From NCBI GenBank assembly GCA_035687245.1, contig DASRYH010000008.1, forward strand, positions 124,001 to 188,000: a stretch of DNA of 64,000 bases, in the 5' to 3' direction. Under the pieces are notes generated by a model. It was not told the origin of the DNA. It searched no databases and worked only from the letters and a program-made list of their open reading frames with translations. Source of the stretch: DASRYH01 sp035687245 (lineage in GTDB: Bacteria > Actinomycetota > Coriobacteriia > Anaerosomatales > PHET01). The position numbers and the translations under genes are program-made. Of this stretch, positions 17,835 through 26,748 are shown in pieces (within the stretch, counting starts at the first letter, position 1; every line of letters begins with the position of its first letter).

Positions 17835-19409
17835 TTGGTACACCGCAGGCCAGCACTCCCTGCAGGACACGGCGAGCTTCTGGTTCGCCCTGAGTACGCC
17901 GAATGGGCCGAGCTTGCCGAACAGAACCGCGCCCGTTCTGCAGCGTGGGAATTCGACGTGGCGGGTCGCAGCGTGCAGGAGCTTCGCGCGGTGGCGCGCA
18001 ACGAGTTCCTCGCGCGCGCCGAGGCGTTCTCTTCGCGTCTTGGAGTTGCGGTTGCCTCACCTGGCGACCCTTCGGCAACCATCGTCGCCACCGGACATCA
18101 GACCGAGCTCTACCACCCCGGCGTGTGGGTCAAGGACTTCTTGTTGCAGCGCTTGGCTGACGACACCGACGCCACGGCCGTTGACGTCATGGTCGACTCC
18201 GACGGCTTCGATACGGTCGCGATCACCGCGCCCTGCCTCGTTCCTGAAGTGCGCAGGTGCCGCCAGACGCTCGCAGTCGGCACCGCCGGCGGATGGTTCG
18301 CCGCAACGCCGCTTCCGCGCGCCTCCGACATAGATGCGTTTGTCGATGCCGCGCTCGGTATGCTCGAAACGCTTCCGGCGCCCGCGGTGAGGCGGCACTT
18401 CGTGACTTTCGGCGGGCACCTACGCTCCGCTGCGGCTGATGCACACAACCTCGCCGAACTCGTGACCTTTGCTCGCCGGCGCTATGAGGCAGAGGCAGGC
18501 ACCGACTACCTTGAGCTGCCCGTCACCTCCATGGTGCGGGGCGAGGCGTTCGCGGCGTTTGTGGCGCAGCTCGCACTCGATGCACCGCGCTTCGCCGAGG
18601 CCTACAACGCTGAGCTGCAGGAGTTCCGCACCGCCACCCGCACGAGATCCAAGGCCCAGCCTTTCCCGGACCTCGAGATCGACGGCATCTCCGTTGAGTT
18701 GCCCCTGTGGGCGCTCGCGCCCGCCGGACGCAGTACGGTTGTCGCAGTCGACAGGGGAGAGGCGGTTGAGCTGCGGGCTGGAGGCGCGCTGTTGACCAGC
18801 CTGCCGAAGGAGCCTGCGGCAGCCATCGAGGCGATTCTCGCATGCGAGATTGCCCTCGCGCCCAAGGCGCTGGCCCTCACGACGTTCGTGCGGCTGTTCT
18901 GCTGCGACCTGTTCATCCATGGCGTCGGCGGCGGGCGCTACGACAGCGTCACCGACGGCGTCATATCTCGCTACTTCGGCGTAGCGCCTCCACGTTTCGT
19001 GGTCGCGTCGCTCACCATGTATCTGCCTCTGGGCTCGCACGTCGTCACCGAAGACGAGATCGCCGAGGCCAAGGACCGCCTGAACCGGCTCGAGCACAAC
19101 CCGGATGCGCTGCTCGACGAGGTGGACTTCGACAGCGACGACGAGCGTCACCGCGCCTGTTCGCTGGCAGACGAGAAGTCGCGCCTCGTGACCGAGATCG
19201 CATCGCCTGACGCCGACAAGAAGGCGCTCGGGATGCGCATTCGCGAGGTGAACGCCGACCTTTCGGCGATTCTTGCTCCCCTCAAGGAGAGCTTCGCTGC
19301 CGAAGTCGCTTCGCTTGAGGCTCAGCGGGAGGCCTCAGAGGTGCTCACGGACCGCACCTATCCGTTCTGTCTGTGGTCGCCTGAAGAGGTCGCCGACAAG
19401 GTGCGGTAG
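17835..19409 (+). CDS. BshC-like protein, candidate cysteine-adding enzyme
   Basis: This is a 524-residue protein. The segment VATGHQTELYHPGVWVKDFLL (given in full only here) recalls the nucleotide-binding GQQ-GLF-GP-YT-K segment of BshC, and there is a C-terminal helical region of charged residues (~410-500). The middle contains a distinctive block DLFIHGVGGGRYDSVTDGV. True BshC homology is not certain at this level; it may be a divergent branch or a functional analogue. The TTG start lies one base after the bshB1 stop with GAGG upstream, so the two are coupled. If it is the ligase, the strain would make a bacillithiol-like thiol rather than the mycothiol usual in actinobacteria; bshA is not in the window. 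Confidence 0.6.
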   Translation: MVHRRPALPAGHGELLVRPEYAEWAELAEQNRARSAAWEFDVAGRSVQELRAVARNEFLARAEAFSSRLGVAVASPGDPSATIVATGHQTELYHPGVWVKDFLLQRLADDTDATAVDVMVDSDGFDTVAITAPCLVPEVRRCRQTLAVGTAGGWFAATPLPRASDIDAFVDAALGMLETLPAPAVRRHFVTFGGHLRSAAADAHNLAELVTFARRRYEAEAGTDYLELPVTSMVRGEAFAAFVAQLALDAPRFAEAYNAELQEFRTATRTRSKAQPFPDLEIDGISVELPLWALAPAGRSTVVAVDRGEAVELRAGGALLTSLPKEPAAAIEAILACEIALAPKALALTTFVRLFCCDLFIHGVGGGRYDSVTDGVISRYFGVAPPRFVVASLTMYLPLGSHVVTEDEIAEAKDRLNRLEHNPDALLDEVDFDSDDERHRACSLADEKSRLVTEIASPDADKKALGMRIREVNADLSAILAPLKESFAAEVASLEAQREASEVLTDRTYPFCLWSPEEVADKVR

Positions 19410-19426
19410 CTGCACTTAATGCAGGA

Positions 19427-19456
19427 TTGCGAATAGCACCGAATTGGGGCTATGAT
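19427..19456 (+). promoter_or_regulatory. Promoter of the ferredoxin gene
   Basis: TTGCGA (19427-19432), an 18-base spacer and TATGAT (19451-19456) lie ~50 bases upstream of the ferredoxin ATG. Confidence 0.6.
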
Positions 19457-19508
19457 TCGCCGAAATCGGCGCGCTCCGTTGGCGCTTATCGAACAGAAAG
19501 GACCGCTC

Positions 19509-19685
19509 ATGTCGGTACCTGTCGTTGACCCGAATGTGTGCACCGCCTGTGGCATCTGCGTGGACGAGTGCCCGCAGGGCTGCTACGACCTCGAGGACAT
19601 CGCCCGCCTGAACAGGCCGGACGACTGCAGCGAGTGCGGTATCTGCGTGGACGCGTGCCCGAACGGCGCCATCACGATGGACTAG
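19509..19685 (+). CDS. 2[4Fe-4S] ferredoxin
   Basis: This 58-residue ferredoxin has two cluster motifs, CTACGICVDEC-x3-C and CSECGICVDACPNG, giving eight cluster cysteines plus the swapped fourth ligands of the clostridial type. It is a small cytosolic low-potential electron carrier. ATG follows AAAGGA. It has its own promoter and terminator, so it is a free-standing gene that could serve several partners, including the hydrogenases and radical SAM enzymes here. Confidence 0.95.
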   Translation: MSVPVVDPNVCTACGICVDECPQGCYDLEDIARLNRPDDCSECGICVDACPNGAITMD

Positions 19686-19713
19686 TTCGGCACTCGCATA
19701 AGTGCGCGTGATT

Positions 19714-19738
19714 CGAAGGCCGGGGCTCCCGGCCTTCG
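19714..19738. terminator. Terminator between ferredoxin and plsY
   Basis: An 11-bp perfect stem CGAAGGCCGGG/CCCGGCCTTCG has a 3-base loop and lies between convergent genes. It probably acts on both strands. Confidence 0.85.
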
Positions 19739-19762
19739 TTGCGTTCTAGGGCAGTCTCGGGG

Positions 19763-20470
19763 TCAGCCCCGGGGCCCCATCCGGTCGTTGATGTAGAGCT
19801 TGGGCTCCTTGCCCTGCAACAGGCCAACGAAACGCTTGTGGTGCGCAGCGTAGACGACAGCACCCATGACCAGCGCGAAGGGCCAGTCGGGTGAGCGCAG
19901 CGCGAAGGCGGCGGCGGGCAGCGTCCAAGAGGCCGCAACCTGGCCGGCCATCATGTAGCGGGTGATGGCGATGACGGCGAGCCCCACAACCACCACGGCG
20001 ACGAAGTAGCGCCAGTCGTAAGCGAGCAGCGCGCCGCCGCCTGTCGCCAGGCCCTTGCCCGTGCGATGGAATCCGCGCTTGATGAGTGCCATCCAAAACG
20101 AATAGTTGTGTCCGATCACGCAGCCGGCCACCGGCAACCAGATGAGCAGGTATGCGAGCGTGCTCGCGCTGGAGTCGAGTGGGCCCAGAGCCGTGCCGGC
20201 GGGCTGGTAGAAGTAGGGCCCGAAGAAGGTGAGTGCCTTGGCCGCGGCGACCGGGATGATGCCCTTGAAGGCATCCGCGAACATGGCCGCGATGAACCAG
20301 CCCCACGACCCGGTCGAGCGACGCACGTTCATCGCACCGACATTGCCGGTGCCGTGCTCGGTGATGTCTTCGCCGGTCACCATCTTCACGATGATGTAGG
20401 CGAAGGGAATCGACCCGATCAGGTATGGCACGAGAAACATCCCCGCCAGCAGCGCGATCGTCTTGGCCAT
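19763..20470 (-). CDS. plsY: Glycerol-3-phosphate acyltransferase PlsY
   Basis: This 235-residue polytopic membrane protein transfers acyl groups from acyl-phosphate to glycerol-3-phosphate, the first step of phospholipid synthesis. Family motifs are seen: YLIGSIPFAYI near the N-terminus, the GTGNVGAMN phosphate loop, a glycerol-phosphate site around VAGCVIGHNYSFWM and the later GKGLATGGGALL motif. ATG at 20470 is favoured by GAGAGGGG upstream. Stop-to-start distance from the lipid-kinase gene is only 5 bases, forming a phospholipid operon. The large loop between the first two motifs and the helices is somewhat longer than in short PlsY proteins. Confidence 0.9.
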   Translation of the reverse strand: MAKTIALLAGMFLVPYLIGSIPFAYIIVKMVTGEDITEHGTGNVGAMNVRRSTGSWGWFIAAMFADAFKGIIPVAAAKALTFFGPYFYQPAGTALGPLDSSASTLAYLLIWLPVAGCVIGHNYSFWMALIKRGFHRTGKGLATGGGALLAYDWRYFVAVVVVGLAVIAITRYMMAGQVAASWTLPAAAFALRSPDWPFALVMGAVVYAAHHKRFVGLLQGKEPKLYINDRMGPRG

Positions 20471-20475
20471 CTCGG

Positions 20476-21375
20476 CTAGACCCCTCTCGGCACGACGCAC
20501 TCGATGGCAGAGGGAAGCATCGAGATCTCATAGTGGCTCTCTAGCAAGACCTCGCCATCGATCTGCGCGGGCAGTGGCACAGGCGAGTCGATGACAACGC
20601 TTTCGTGCCGCGACATGTGGACAACCTTCATGCCGGTGTGCTTGCCCGCGATGACGAATGGCAGGCGCACGAGCGCTTGGGGGAGTGTCAGCGGATCGAT
20701 CATGCAGACGTCGAAGAGCGCGTCGTCGGGAATCGCATCGGGTGTGATGAAGAAGCCGCCGCCATAGGTCGGCCCTTGGGTGATCGCCACGATGAGCGTG
20801 TCGATGGACTGCGCCGCCTGGCCGTCGAATGCGACATCGAGCTTGAAGCCCTCGAGCTCGTTGAAGAGCACGTGAAGCAGTGCTGTGAGGTAGAGCCACA
20901 GACCATCGCGCCGCTTGGTGACCTTGTACTCGACTGCTTTGGCGGTGACCTTTGCGTCGAGCCCGGCAGCGAAGCTGTTGTTGAAGTAGACGCCGTTGCA
21001 CAGGCCGATATCGAAGCGACGACGGCAACCGGTTCCCAAGACGAGCGCTGCCTGTGAGACATCGTCGGGGATGCCGAGCGTTCGGCGAGTGTCGTTGCCT
21101 GAACCGGTCGGGATGAGCCCGAGTGCTGGCCGCCTGTCGGCATCGATGCGCATAAGGCCGTTGAGCACTTCGTGCACGGTGCCGTCTCCACCGACGGCGA
21201 CCACGACGTCGTAGTCTGCAGCCGCTGCCGCTAGCTCGGTTGCGTGCCCGATGTACTCGCTCGTCACGGTGTCGTGGGGCAGGCCAGCGAGCTGCTGGTC
21301 GATGACGGGGATGAGCTTTGCGGTCTCACCGTGTCGGGCAGCCGGATTCACGATGAGCAGATGACTGTTCGCCAC
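20476..21375 (-). CDS. Diacylglycerol/lipid kinase (DgkB/YegS family)
   Basis: This 299-residue soluble lipid kinase shows LLIVNPAARHGET at the N-terminus, the ATP-binding GGDGTVHEVLNGL (~70-82) and the PTGSGNDTRRTLG motif (~100). It phosphorylates diacylglycerol or a related lipid and so recycles diacylglycerol to phosphatidic acid. GTG at 21375 is chosen because GAGGAGGG lies 4-5 bases upstream; the ATG at 21396 lies before this ribosome site. It is the first gene of a two-gene operon with plsY. Confidence 0.88.
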   Translation of the reverse strand: MANSHLLIVNPAARHGETAKLIPVIDQQLAGLPHDTVTSEYIGHATELAAAAADYDVVVAVGGDGTVHEVLNGLMRIDADRRPALGLIPTGSGNDTRRTLGIPDDVSQAALVLGTGCRRRFDIGLCNGVYFNNSFAAGLDAKVTAKAVEYKVTKRRDGLWLYLTALLHVLFNELEGFKLDVAFDGQAAQSIDTLIVAITQGPTYGGGFFITPDAIPDDALFDVCMIDPLTLPQALVRLPFVIAGKHTGMKVVHMSRHESVVIDSPVPLPAQIDGEVLLESHYEISMLPSAIECVVPRGV

Positions 21376-21428
21376 GCGTCCCTCCTCATGGGCCATCGTT
21401 GCTGTGAAGCATACTGGATGAAGTGCGG

Positions 21429-21457
21429 TTGGTGGGGTCTGAGCGGTATGCTAGAGT
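21429..21457 (+). promoter_or_regulatory. Promoter of the tRNA-Arg gene
   Basis: TTGGTG (21429-21434), a 17-base spacer and TAGAGT (21452-21457) place the start of transcription ~12 bases before the tRNA. Confidence 0.5.
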
Positions 21458-21476
21458 GCGTTTCCGCTGCACAACC

Positions 21477-21552
21477 GCCTCCTTAGCTCAGCGGATAGAG
21501 CGTCTGCCTCCGGAGCAGAAGGCCGCAGGTTCGAGTCCTGCAGGGGGCGCCA
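21477..21552 (+). tRNA. tRNA-Arg (anticodon CCG)
   Basis: A complete cloverleaf is seen. The acceptor stem GCCTCCT/AGGGGGC (one G-U pair), D-arm GCTC/GAGC, anticodon stem TCTGC/GCAGA with loop CTCCGGA (anticodon CCG) and T-arm GCAGG-TTCGAGT-CCTGC are all present. Discriminator G is followed by an encoded CCA (21550-21552). Confidence 0.96.
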
Positions 21553-21567
21553 TCTCACCTGAAGCTC

Positions 21568-21602
21568 GAGGCCGGCCCACCTTCTTTCGGTGAGCCGGCC
21601 TC
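21568..21602. terminator. Terminator after tRNA-Arg, shared with the convergent EF-G-like gene
   Basis: GAGGCCGGC/GCCGGCCTC plus an inner CACC/GGTG form a long hairpin (21568-21602) followed by GCTTCATTTC. Confidence 0.8.
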
Positions 21603-21649
21603 GCTTCATTTCGCACCTGCCGAAAGGACGGCGCCGCGTGCGACAAAGG

Positions 21650-23713
21650 CTAGTGGCCTTCGGCGCGCTCCTTCTGGTAGACCTCGACGAGCTTCTTCTG
21701 GATATCGCCCGGAACCTGCTCGTAGGAGTCGATAGAGATGGTGTAGGTGCCCGTACCGCTCGATAGCGCGCGGAGATGCGGTGAATAGTGCACGACCTCG
21801 GCGTAGGGCGCCTGCGCCTTGATCACCTGCACGCCCGGCGCGGGTGCGTCCATGCCGAGCACGCGACCGCGAATCGAGCTGATGTCGCCCATGACGGCGC
21901 CCGCGTAGGCGTCGGGGATCTCGATATCGAGCGTGGCGATGGGCTCCAAGATGACCGGATCGGCCTTCTCGGCAGCGGCGCGGAAGCCGATGCGAGCGGC
22001 AGTCTTGAACGCCATTTCGTTGGAGTCGACGGCGTGCATCGAGCCGTCGTAGACCGCGACCTTCACGTCCTGGACCGGGTAGCCAGCGATCGCGCCCGAC
22101 GTCATGGTGTCCTGAACACCCTTGTCGATGGCAACGATGTAGGGCTTGGAGATCTTGCCGCCGACGATCTCGTCTTTGAACTCATAGCCGGAGCCCGGGT
22201 TGGGATCGAGGCGCAGCCAGCAGTCGGCGAACTGGCCCGAGCCACCGGTCTGCTTCTTGTGGCGGCCCTGAGCCTGTGCAGACTTGCGAATCGTCTCGCG
22301 GTAGGGGATGCGCAGCTCCTCGAGCTCCGCTTCCACATGGAAGCGCTCGTGCAGCCTCGAGATGACGACGTCGACAGCGGTCTCACCAATGGCGGAGAGA
22401 ACCGTCTGGTGGGTCTCCTCGTCGCGCTTGAGCGTGAGCGCTGGGTCCTCGTCGACGATCGACTTGAGTGCGGTACCGAGCTTGTCCTCGTCGGCCTTGG
22501 TCTTCGCGACGATCGCGACGGGGTAGAGGGGCTCGGGCAGGGGCAGCGGCGCGAACGTGATGCCGCCCTTGGCCGAAAGCGTGTCGTTGGTGAGCACGTC
22601 GCCGAGCTTGGTGAGTACGGCGATATCTCCGGCGGGCGCGCCGTCGATCGGCTCGGTCTCCTTGCCGGTGACCTTGAAGACGTGTGCGATGCGCTCCTTC
22701 TTGCCGGTGCGCGAGTCGACAAGCTCACATCCGGGCACCAGCGTGCCCGAGACGACCTTGACGAAGTTGAGCCTGCCGACGTAGGGGTCACTGAACGTCT
22801 TGAAGACGTGTGCGTTGACCTCGCCGGAGACCGAGAACGGCACTTCAGCACCGTCGGTGGTGCGCAGCGGACCGTGTGCCGTCGGTTCGGGGAAGAACGT
22901 GACGATCTCGTCCATAAGGTCCTCGATGCCCTGCAGCTTGACTGCCGAGCCGACGAAGACCGGAATGACCTTGCTCTGAGCGATGGCGAGCCCCAGGAGC
23001 TTCTCGAGATCTTCTTGGGTGAGCGGCTCGCCCTCGAGGTACTTCATCATCAGCTCGTCGTCGGCCTCTGCGGTCTTGTCACAGAGGGCCTCGCGTGCGA
23101 GATCGGCGGCGGCGAGAATGTCGGCGGGAATCTCCTCCATGTGCTCGCCGTCGTCCTCGTGGTGATACGCCTTCATGCGGATGATGTCGACGACACCGTG
23201 GAAATCGGCCTCGGCGCCCATGGGGAGCTGCACGGGCACGACACGGTCACCGAACTTCGCGATCAGCGCTCTCAGAGCGGCGTCGAAGTTGGCGTGCTCC
23301 TTGTCCACACGGTTGATGAACACGGCGCGGGCGATGCCCATGTCTCCGGCGAGCTTCCACAGCCGTTCGGTCTGCACCTGCGGGCCGGCGACGGCATCGA
23401 CCACGAACAGCGCCATTTCGGCGGCCTCCATGCCGGCGATAGCGTCGGCGATGAAGTCGGCATAACCGGGGGTGTCGATGACGTTGATCTTGACTCCGTC
23501 GTGAACGACGGGCGCCAGTGAGAGGTTGATGGAAAACTGGCGTTTAACCTCTTCAGGGTCGTAGTCGAGGGTCGAATGCCCCTCGTCCACAGATCCGAGT
23601 CTCTTGCTGGCCCCACTCAGGAAGAGCATGGCTTCGGCTAGCGAAGTCTTACCTGCTCCTCCGTGGCCCACAAGGACTACGTTACGGACCTTGTCTGTGC
23701 TTGGTGCACCCAC
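21650..23713 (-). CDS. fusA2: Elongation factor G-like translation GTPase (EF-G2 type)
   Basis: This 687-residue protein has the five-domain EF-G layout: G1 GHGGAGKTSLAEA (instead of the AHIDAGKTT of main EF-G), DTPGYADF (G3), NRVDKE (G4; Arg for the usual Lys), domain II, domains III-V and a C-terminal QVPGDIQ-K segment. The altered G1 and G4 motifs and isolation from rpsL/rpsG/tuf indicate the EF-G-like paralogue common in actinobacteria and clostridia, not the main translocase. Its role in translation or ribosome recycling is uncertain. Monocistronic; divergent from the cyclophilin gene. Confidence 0.9.
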   Translation of the reverse strand: MGAPSTDKVRNVVLVGHGGAGKTSLAEAMLFLSGASKRLGSVDEGHSTLDYDPEEVKRQFSINLSLAPVVHDGVKINVIDTPGYADFIADAIAGMEAAEMALFVVDAVAGPQVQTERLWKLAGDMGIARAVFINRVDKEHANFDAALRALIAKFGDRVVPVQLPMGAEADFHGVVDIIRMKAYHHEDDGEHMEEIPADILAAADLAREALCDKTAEADDELMMKYLEGEPLTQEDLEKLLGLAIAQSKVIPVFVGSAVKLQGIEDLMDEIVTFFPEPTAHGPLRTTDGAEVPFSVSGEVNAHVFKTFSDPYVGRLNFVKVVSGTLVPGCELVDSRTGKKERIAHVFKVTGKETEPIDGAPAGDIAVLTKLGDVLTNDTLSAKGGITFAPLPLPEPLYPVAIVAKTKADEDKLGTALKSIVDEDPALTLKRDEETHQTVLSAIGETAVDVVISRLHERFHVEAELEELRIPYRETIRKSAQAQGRHKKQTGGSGQFADCWLRLDPNPGSGYEFKDEIVGGKISKPYIVAIDKGVQDTMTSGAIAGYPVQDVKVAVYDGSMHAVDSNEMAFKTAARIGFRAAAEKADPVILEPIATLDIEIPDAYAGAVMGDISSIRGRVLGMDAPAPGVQVIKAQAPYAEVVHYSPHLRALSSGTGTYTISIDSYEQVPGDIQKKLVEVYQKERAEGH

Positions 23714-23842
23714 GACATCGCCTCCCAGGAAGAGACACGCGCCACACCGTTGTGGCGCGTCGACATATCGAGCGGGAACGGATGCCGCCCCCGCGGGTCC
23801 TCGTCGCTCAGTCTACCCCTAAGAACACGCGCGATGCAGTCC

Positions 23843-23871
23843 TTACCAGTGTCGGGGTGCCCTGCTAGAAT
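23843..23871 (+). promoter_or_regulatory. Promoter of the cyclophilin-TPR-ndk genes
   Basis: TTACCA (23843-23848), a 17-base spacer and TAGAAT (23866-23871) preceded by TGC (extended -10). Start of transcription would fall near 23878. Confidence 0.55.
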
Positions 23872-23937
23872 CCTTTGGAGCATTGGCGAAGCGGACCCCT
23901 TGGTCCGTGCACCGTTTCCAAGGAGGTTTGCACGCAG

Positions 23938-24642
23938 GTGACGGCTCGTTCGCGCGCTCTGTTCGTCACGGTGCTGGCCATCGTGTTCACTGCACTGCTG
24001 TCCCTTGCGGGATGCAGCGCTCAGTCCGGTAAGAGTGCTACCGGCAGCGACGGCGCCAAGGTCGCCAGCAGCAGCACGGCCCAACCCGTTGAAGGGGGAG
24101 AGCAGATGTACACGCCCGCCTACAAGCCAAACGGCAGCGAAAAGGCGATCATCGAGACGACCCAAGGCAAGATCGTGGTCGAGCTCTTCGGCAAGGAGGC
24201 CCCCATTCACGTGGGCAACTTCGTTGAGCTCGCACGCAAGGGCTTCTATAGCGACACGAAGTTCCACCGCTACATCGCCGGCTTCGTTGTGCAGGGTGGC
24301 GATCCGAATACGACCTCCGTCTCTGCCGAAGAGGTTGCGGCCGAGGCCGCCAAGGGTGACGGAGGCGGACGATTCGGCATCGGCGGCCCGGGTTACACCA
24401 TCAAAGGTGAGTTCGACCCCGCGGTGAACCCTCACAAGCACGTCGAAGGCGCGCTGGGCATGGCGCGCTCCGCCAGCCCCGATTCGGCGGGTTCGCAGTT
24501 CTACTTCGCTCTGGCCCCGCTGCCCCAACTCGATGGCGGCTACACCGTCTTCGGGCAGGTCACCGAAGGCCTAGACGTAATGAAGAAGCTTCGAGCCGGG
24601 GATGCGATCGAGAGCATCACCATCGACGGCGCGAACGAGTAG
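23938..24642 (+). CDS. Lipoprotein cyclophilin-type peptidyl-prolyl isomerase
   Basis: This ~234-residue exported lipoprotein has a basic N-terminus, a hydrophobic stretch and the lipobox SLAGC (cleavage before Cys ~26). A Ser/Gly-rich linker leads to a cyclophilin domain: IETTQGKIVVELFGKEAP, KFHRYIAGFVVQGGDP (catalytic region), ALGMARSASPDSAGSQFYF and YTVFGQVTEGLDVM. It accelerates folding of proteins outside the membrane. The GTG start lies 11 bases from AAGGAGG, rather far but the only in-frame choice before the signal. A TPR gene follows after 12 bases. Confidence 0.92.
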   Translation: MTARSRALFVTVLAIVFTALLSLAGCSAQSGKSATGSDGAKVASSSTAQPVEGGEQMYTPAYKPNGSEKAIIETTQGKIVVELFGKEAPIHVGNFVELARKGFYSDTKFHRYIAGFVVQGGDPNTTSVSAEEVAAEAAKGDGGGRFGIGGPGYTIKGEFDPAVNPHKHVEGALGMARSASPDSAGSQFYFALAPLPQLDGGYTVFGQVTEGLDVMKKLRAGDAIESITIDGANE

Positions 24643-24654
24643 GCGCGAGAAACC

Positions 24655-26121
24655 GTGGATCAGGCGAAGTTCACCGAGGCTCAGCAGGCCTACCAGGCTA
24701 GCGACTACCGCACTGCCGCTAAGGGCTTCCTGGCAGCGGCGGGTAGGGGTGCGGTCGGCAACGGCCAGTGCTACCACCTGGCCGGCAATTCACTGATGAA
24801 GCTGCGCCGCTACGCGGATGCAGTCACCGTATACGGCCATGCGCTGCGCGACGAGACCTACGCGAAGCGCGGCTCCGTGCTCGCCAACCTCGGTTCAGCA
24901 CACTACGCGCTCGGCGAGTTGGGCGAGGCGCTCAACTGCTATCAGGCCGCGCTCGACGAGCCAGACTACGTCACACCGTACAAGGCGCTGCAGTGCATCG
25001 GCGCCGTCCATATGGAGCGTGGCCGCACTGAGGACGCTGCGGTTGCCTACCGCAAGGCGGCGCTCGACGAGAGCAACCCGCAGCCCAGCAAGGCGCTCGT
25101 GAATCTCGGACTGTGTTTCATGGCACTGGGGCGTCCGCAGGATGCCGTCGAGGCCTATCAGGCGGCGCTCGGGTTCGACGGCTACAAGGGCCGCGGCAAG
25201 GCGCTGTCAAACCTCGGACAGGCCTACACCGCCCTCGGCAGGTACGAAGAGGCGGTCAAGGCGTTTGAGAAGGCGACCGAGCTGCACGATCACGTGCTCT
25301 CACCGTCTGCGCTTTCGGCGTTTGATGCGGCGCGCGAAGCCCTCGAGCCCAAGGCCGAACTGGTTGACGGCTGGGTCACAGGCGAGCTTGGCGCGTTCGC
25401 CGGAGTCACCTCTCCGGTGGCCGACATGCCGCCTCTCGAGACCGACCCGTTCATGTCGGTCTCTTCGCAGGCGCCGGTTGGCTACACTCCCGCGTCGCAA
25501 CCCTACGAGCCTGTCAGTCAGCAGTACGAGCCGGCTGGCGAGTTGTATACACCCGCGACCCAAAGCTATACACCCGCTACCGAGCCCGTCCACGATCTCA
25601 AGGCGTCGGCAGCTGCCGCCGCTCTTGGCTTTGGCGATGACGACGCGGTCAACGACTTCTTCACGCGCAGCGAGCAGGAGATCACAGACAACGCCCGTGC
25701 CCAGCGTCGCGCACAGCGGCCTCCCGCGAGCGCGCAGATCGTCCGCACCCTGATGACGCTGTTGGTTGTGGCAGTGGTCATCGTCGGGGCGGCTGCGGCG
25801 GCGTACTTCGCCGGCTTCGGCTGGCCGACACAGGCTGCCACCGTCAAGGGCTTGCTGGTGGCTCACCAGAAGGCCGAATCGGTCGAGCAGTACTGGGTCG
25901 CCGTGCCCACCAAGGACGTGAAGCGCGAGATGGCCAAGATCCCCGCGATCAAGTCCTTCACGATCGACTCGGTCGACCGTGGTGCCTCGACCTCGACCGT
26001 CAACGTCACGGTCAGCGCGACGAAAGGCACTGCGATGCGCTACCGTGTCACTCTCGCGCGAGAGGGCGTTGGCTGGCGCGTAAACGGAGTGGACTACAAC
26101 TGGCGTTCAACGGGCGACTGA
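24655..26121 (+). CDS. TPR protein with single transmembrane helix
   Basis: This 488-residue protein has about six tetratricopeptide repeats in residues ~1-215 (for example KALVNLGLCFMALGRPQDAVEAY). Next is a Pro/Tyr/Thr-rich linker with repeated YTPA/YEP motifs (~270-325) and one membrane helix at ~365-385 (MTLLVVAVVIVGAAAAAYFA). The C-terminal ~100-residue domain outside the membrane is unassigned. With no signal peptide, the TPR part should be cytoplasmic. The likely role is a scaffold linking cytosol and envelope; partners are unknown. GTG start, 12 bases after the cyclophilin stop. Confidence 0.85.
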   Translation: MDQAKFTEAQQAYQASDYRTAAKGFLAAAGRGAVGNGQCYHLAGNSLMKLRRYADAVTVYGHALRDETYAKRGSVLANLGSAHYALGELGEALNCYQAALDEPDYVTPYKALQCIGAVHMERGRTEDAAVAYRKAALDESNPQPSKALVNLGLCFMALGRPQDAVEAYQAALGFDGYKGRGKALSNLGQAYTALGRYEEAVKAFEKATELHDHVLSPSALSAFDAAREALEPKAELVDGWVTGELGAFAGVTSPVADMPPLETDPFMSVSSQAPVGYTPASQPYEPVSQQYEPAGELYTPATQSYTPATEPVHDLKASAAAAALGFGDDDAVNDFFTRSEQEITDNARAQRRAQRPPASAQIVRTLMTLLVVAVVIVGAAAAAYFAGFGWPTQAATVKGLLVAHQKAESVEQYWVAVPTKDVKREMAKIPAIKSFTIDSVDRGASTSTVNVTVSATKGTAMRYRVTLAREGVGWRVNGVDYNWRSTGD

Positions 26122-26164
26122 GAACAGGTCGCCCGTTCTATAGGAGAAGGAAAGGAACGAGACG

Positions 26165-26566
26165 TTGGATCAGAAGACCTACATCATGATCAAGCCCGAC
26201 GCCGTGGCCCGTGGCCTCGTCGGCCGCATCATTACGCGCTTCGAGGAGGTCGGACTCTCCGTCGAGCGTATCGAGCGTGGGGTGGTCACGCCTGAGCAGG
26301 CTGCCGCCAACTACGCCGAGCACGTGGGCAAGCCGTTCTACGAGGGACTCGTCAGCTACATCACCTCGGGTCCTGTGGTGAAGATGGTCATCTCCGGCCC
26401 GAACGCTGTGCCGGTTTGCCGCAAGCTGATGGGCGCTACCAACCCTGCCGAAGCTGCACCGGGAACTATCCGTGGCGACTTCGGCCTGATCTTGGACGCC
26501 AACGTGATCCACGGCTCTGACTCGCCGGAGTCCGCCGAGCGCGAGATCGCGATCTTCTTCGGCTAG
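26165..26566 (+). CDS. ndk: Nucleoside diphosphate kinase
   Basis: This 133-residue enzyme has the start YIMIKPDAVARGLVGRII, the Lys near the N-terminus that binds phosphate, and the active-site histidine in NVIHGSDSPESAEREIA. It transfers the terminal phosphate from ATP to other nucleoside diphosphates. The TTG start follows an AAGGA tract. A hairpin terminator follows. Confidence 0.97.
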   Translation: MDQKTYIMIKPDAVARGLVGRIITRFEEVGLSVERIERGVVTPEQAAANYAEHVGKPFYEGLVSYITSGPVVKMVISGPNAVPVCRKLMGATNPAEAAPGTIRGDFGLILDANVIHGSDSPESAEREIAIFFG

Positions 26567-26579
26567 ACGCGTGTTGAAC

Positions 26580-26613
26580 CGGCGGGGCGGTGCTTGCCAC
26601 GGTCGCCCCGCCG
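26580..26613 (+). terminator. Terminator after ndk
   Basis: CGGCGGGGCG (26580-26589) pairs perfectly with CGCCCCGCCG (26604-26613) around a 14-base loop. Only a weak T-run follows. Confidence 0.6.
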
Positions 26614-26748
26614 TCGTACCTCGGTCGCCTGGGACCGCAACGTGCGCGAACACCCCGTTTGGGTGCATGCCACCTCTCGCGAGTATCCAAAACACATCCC
26701 TGCTTTAGGGCGCCGAAGTGCTGCCTTATCGAATGGAAGGTTGTGTCA

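Noticed and set aside
21788..23521. Long plus-strand open frame opposite the EF-G-like gene
   Set aside because: It is a mirror of the high-GC codon pattern of the real gene; its translation has no known motif and no ribosome site.
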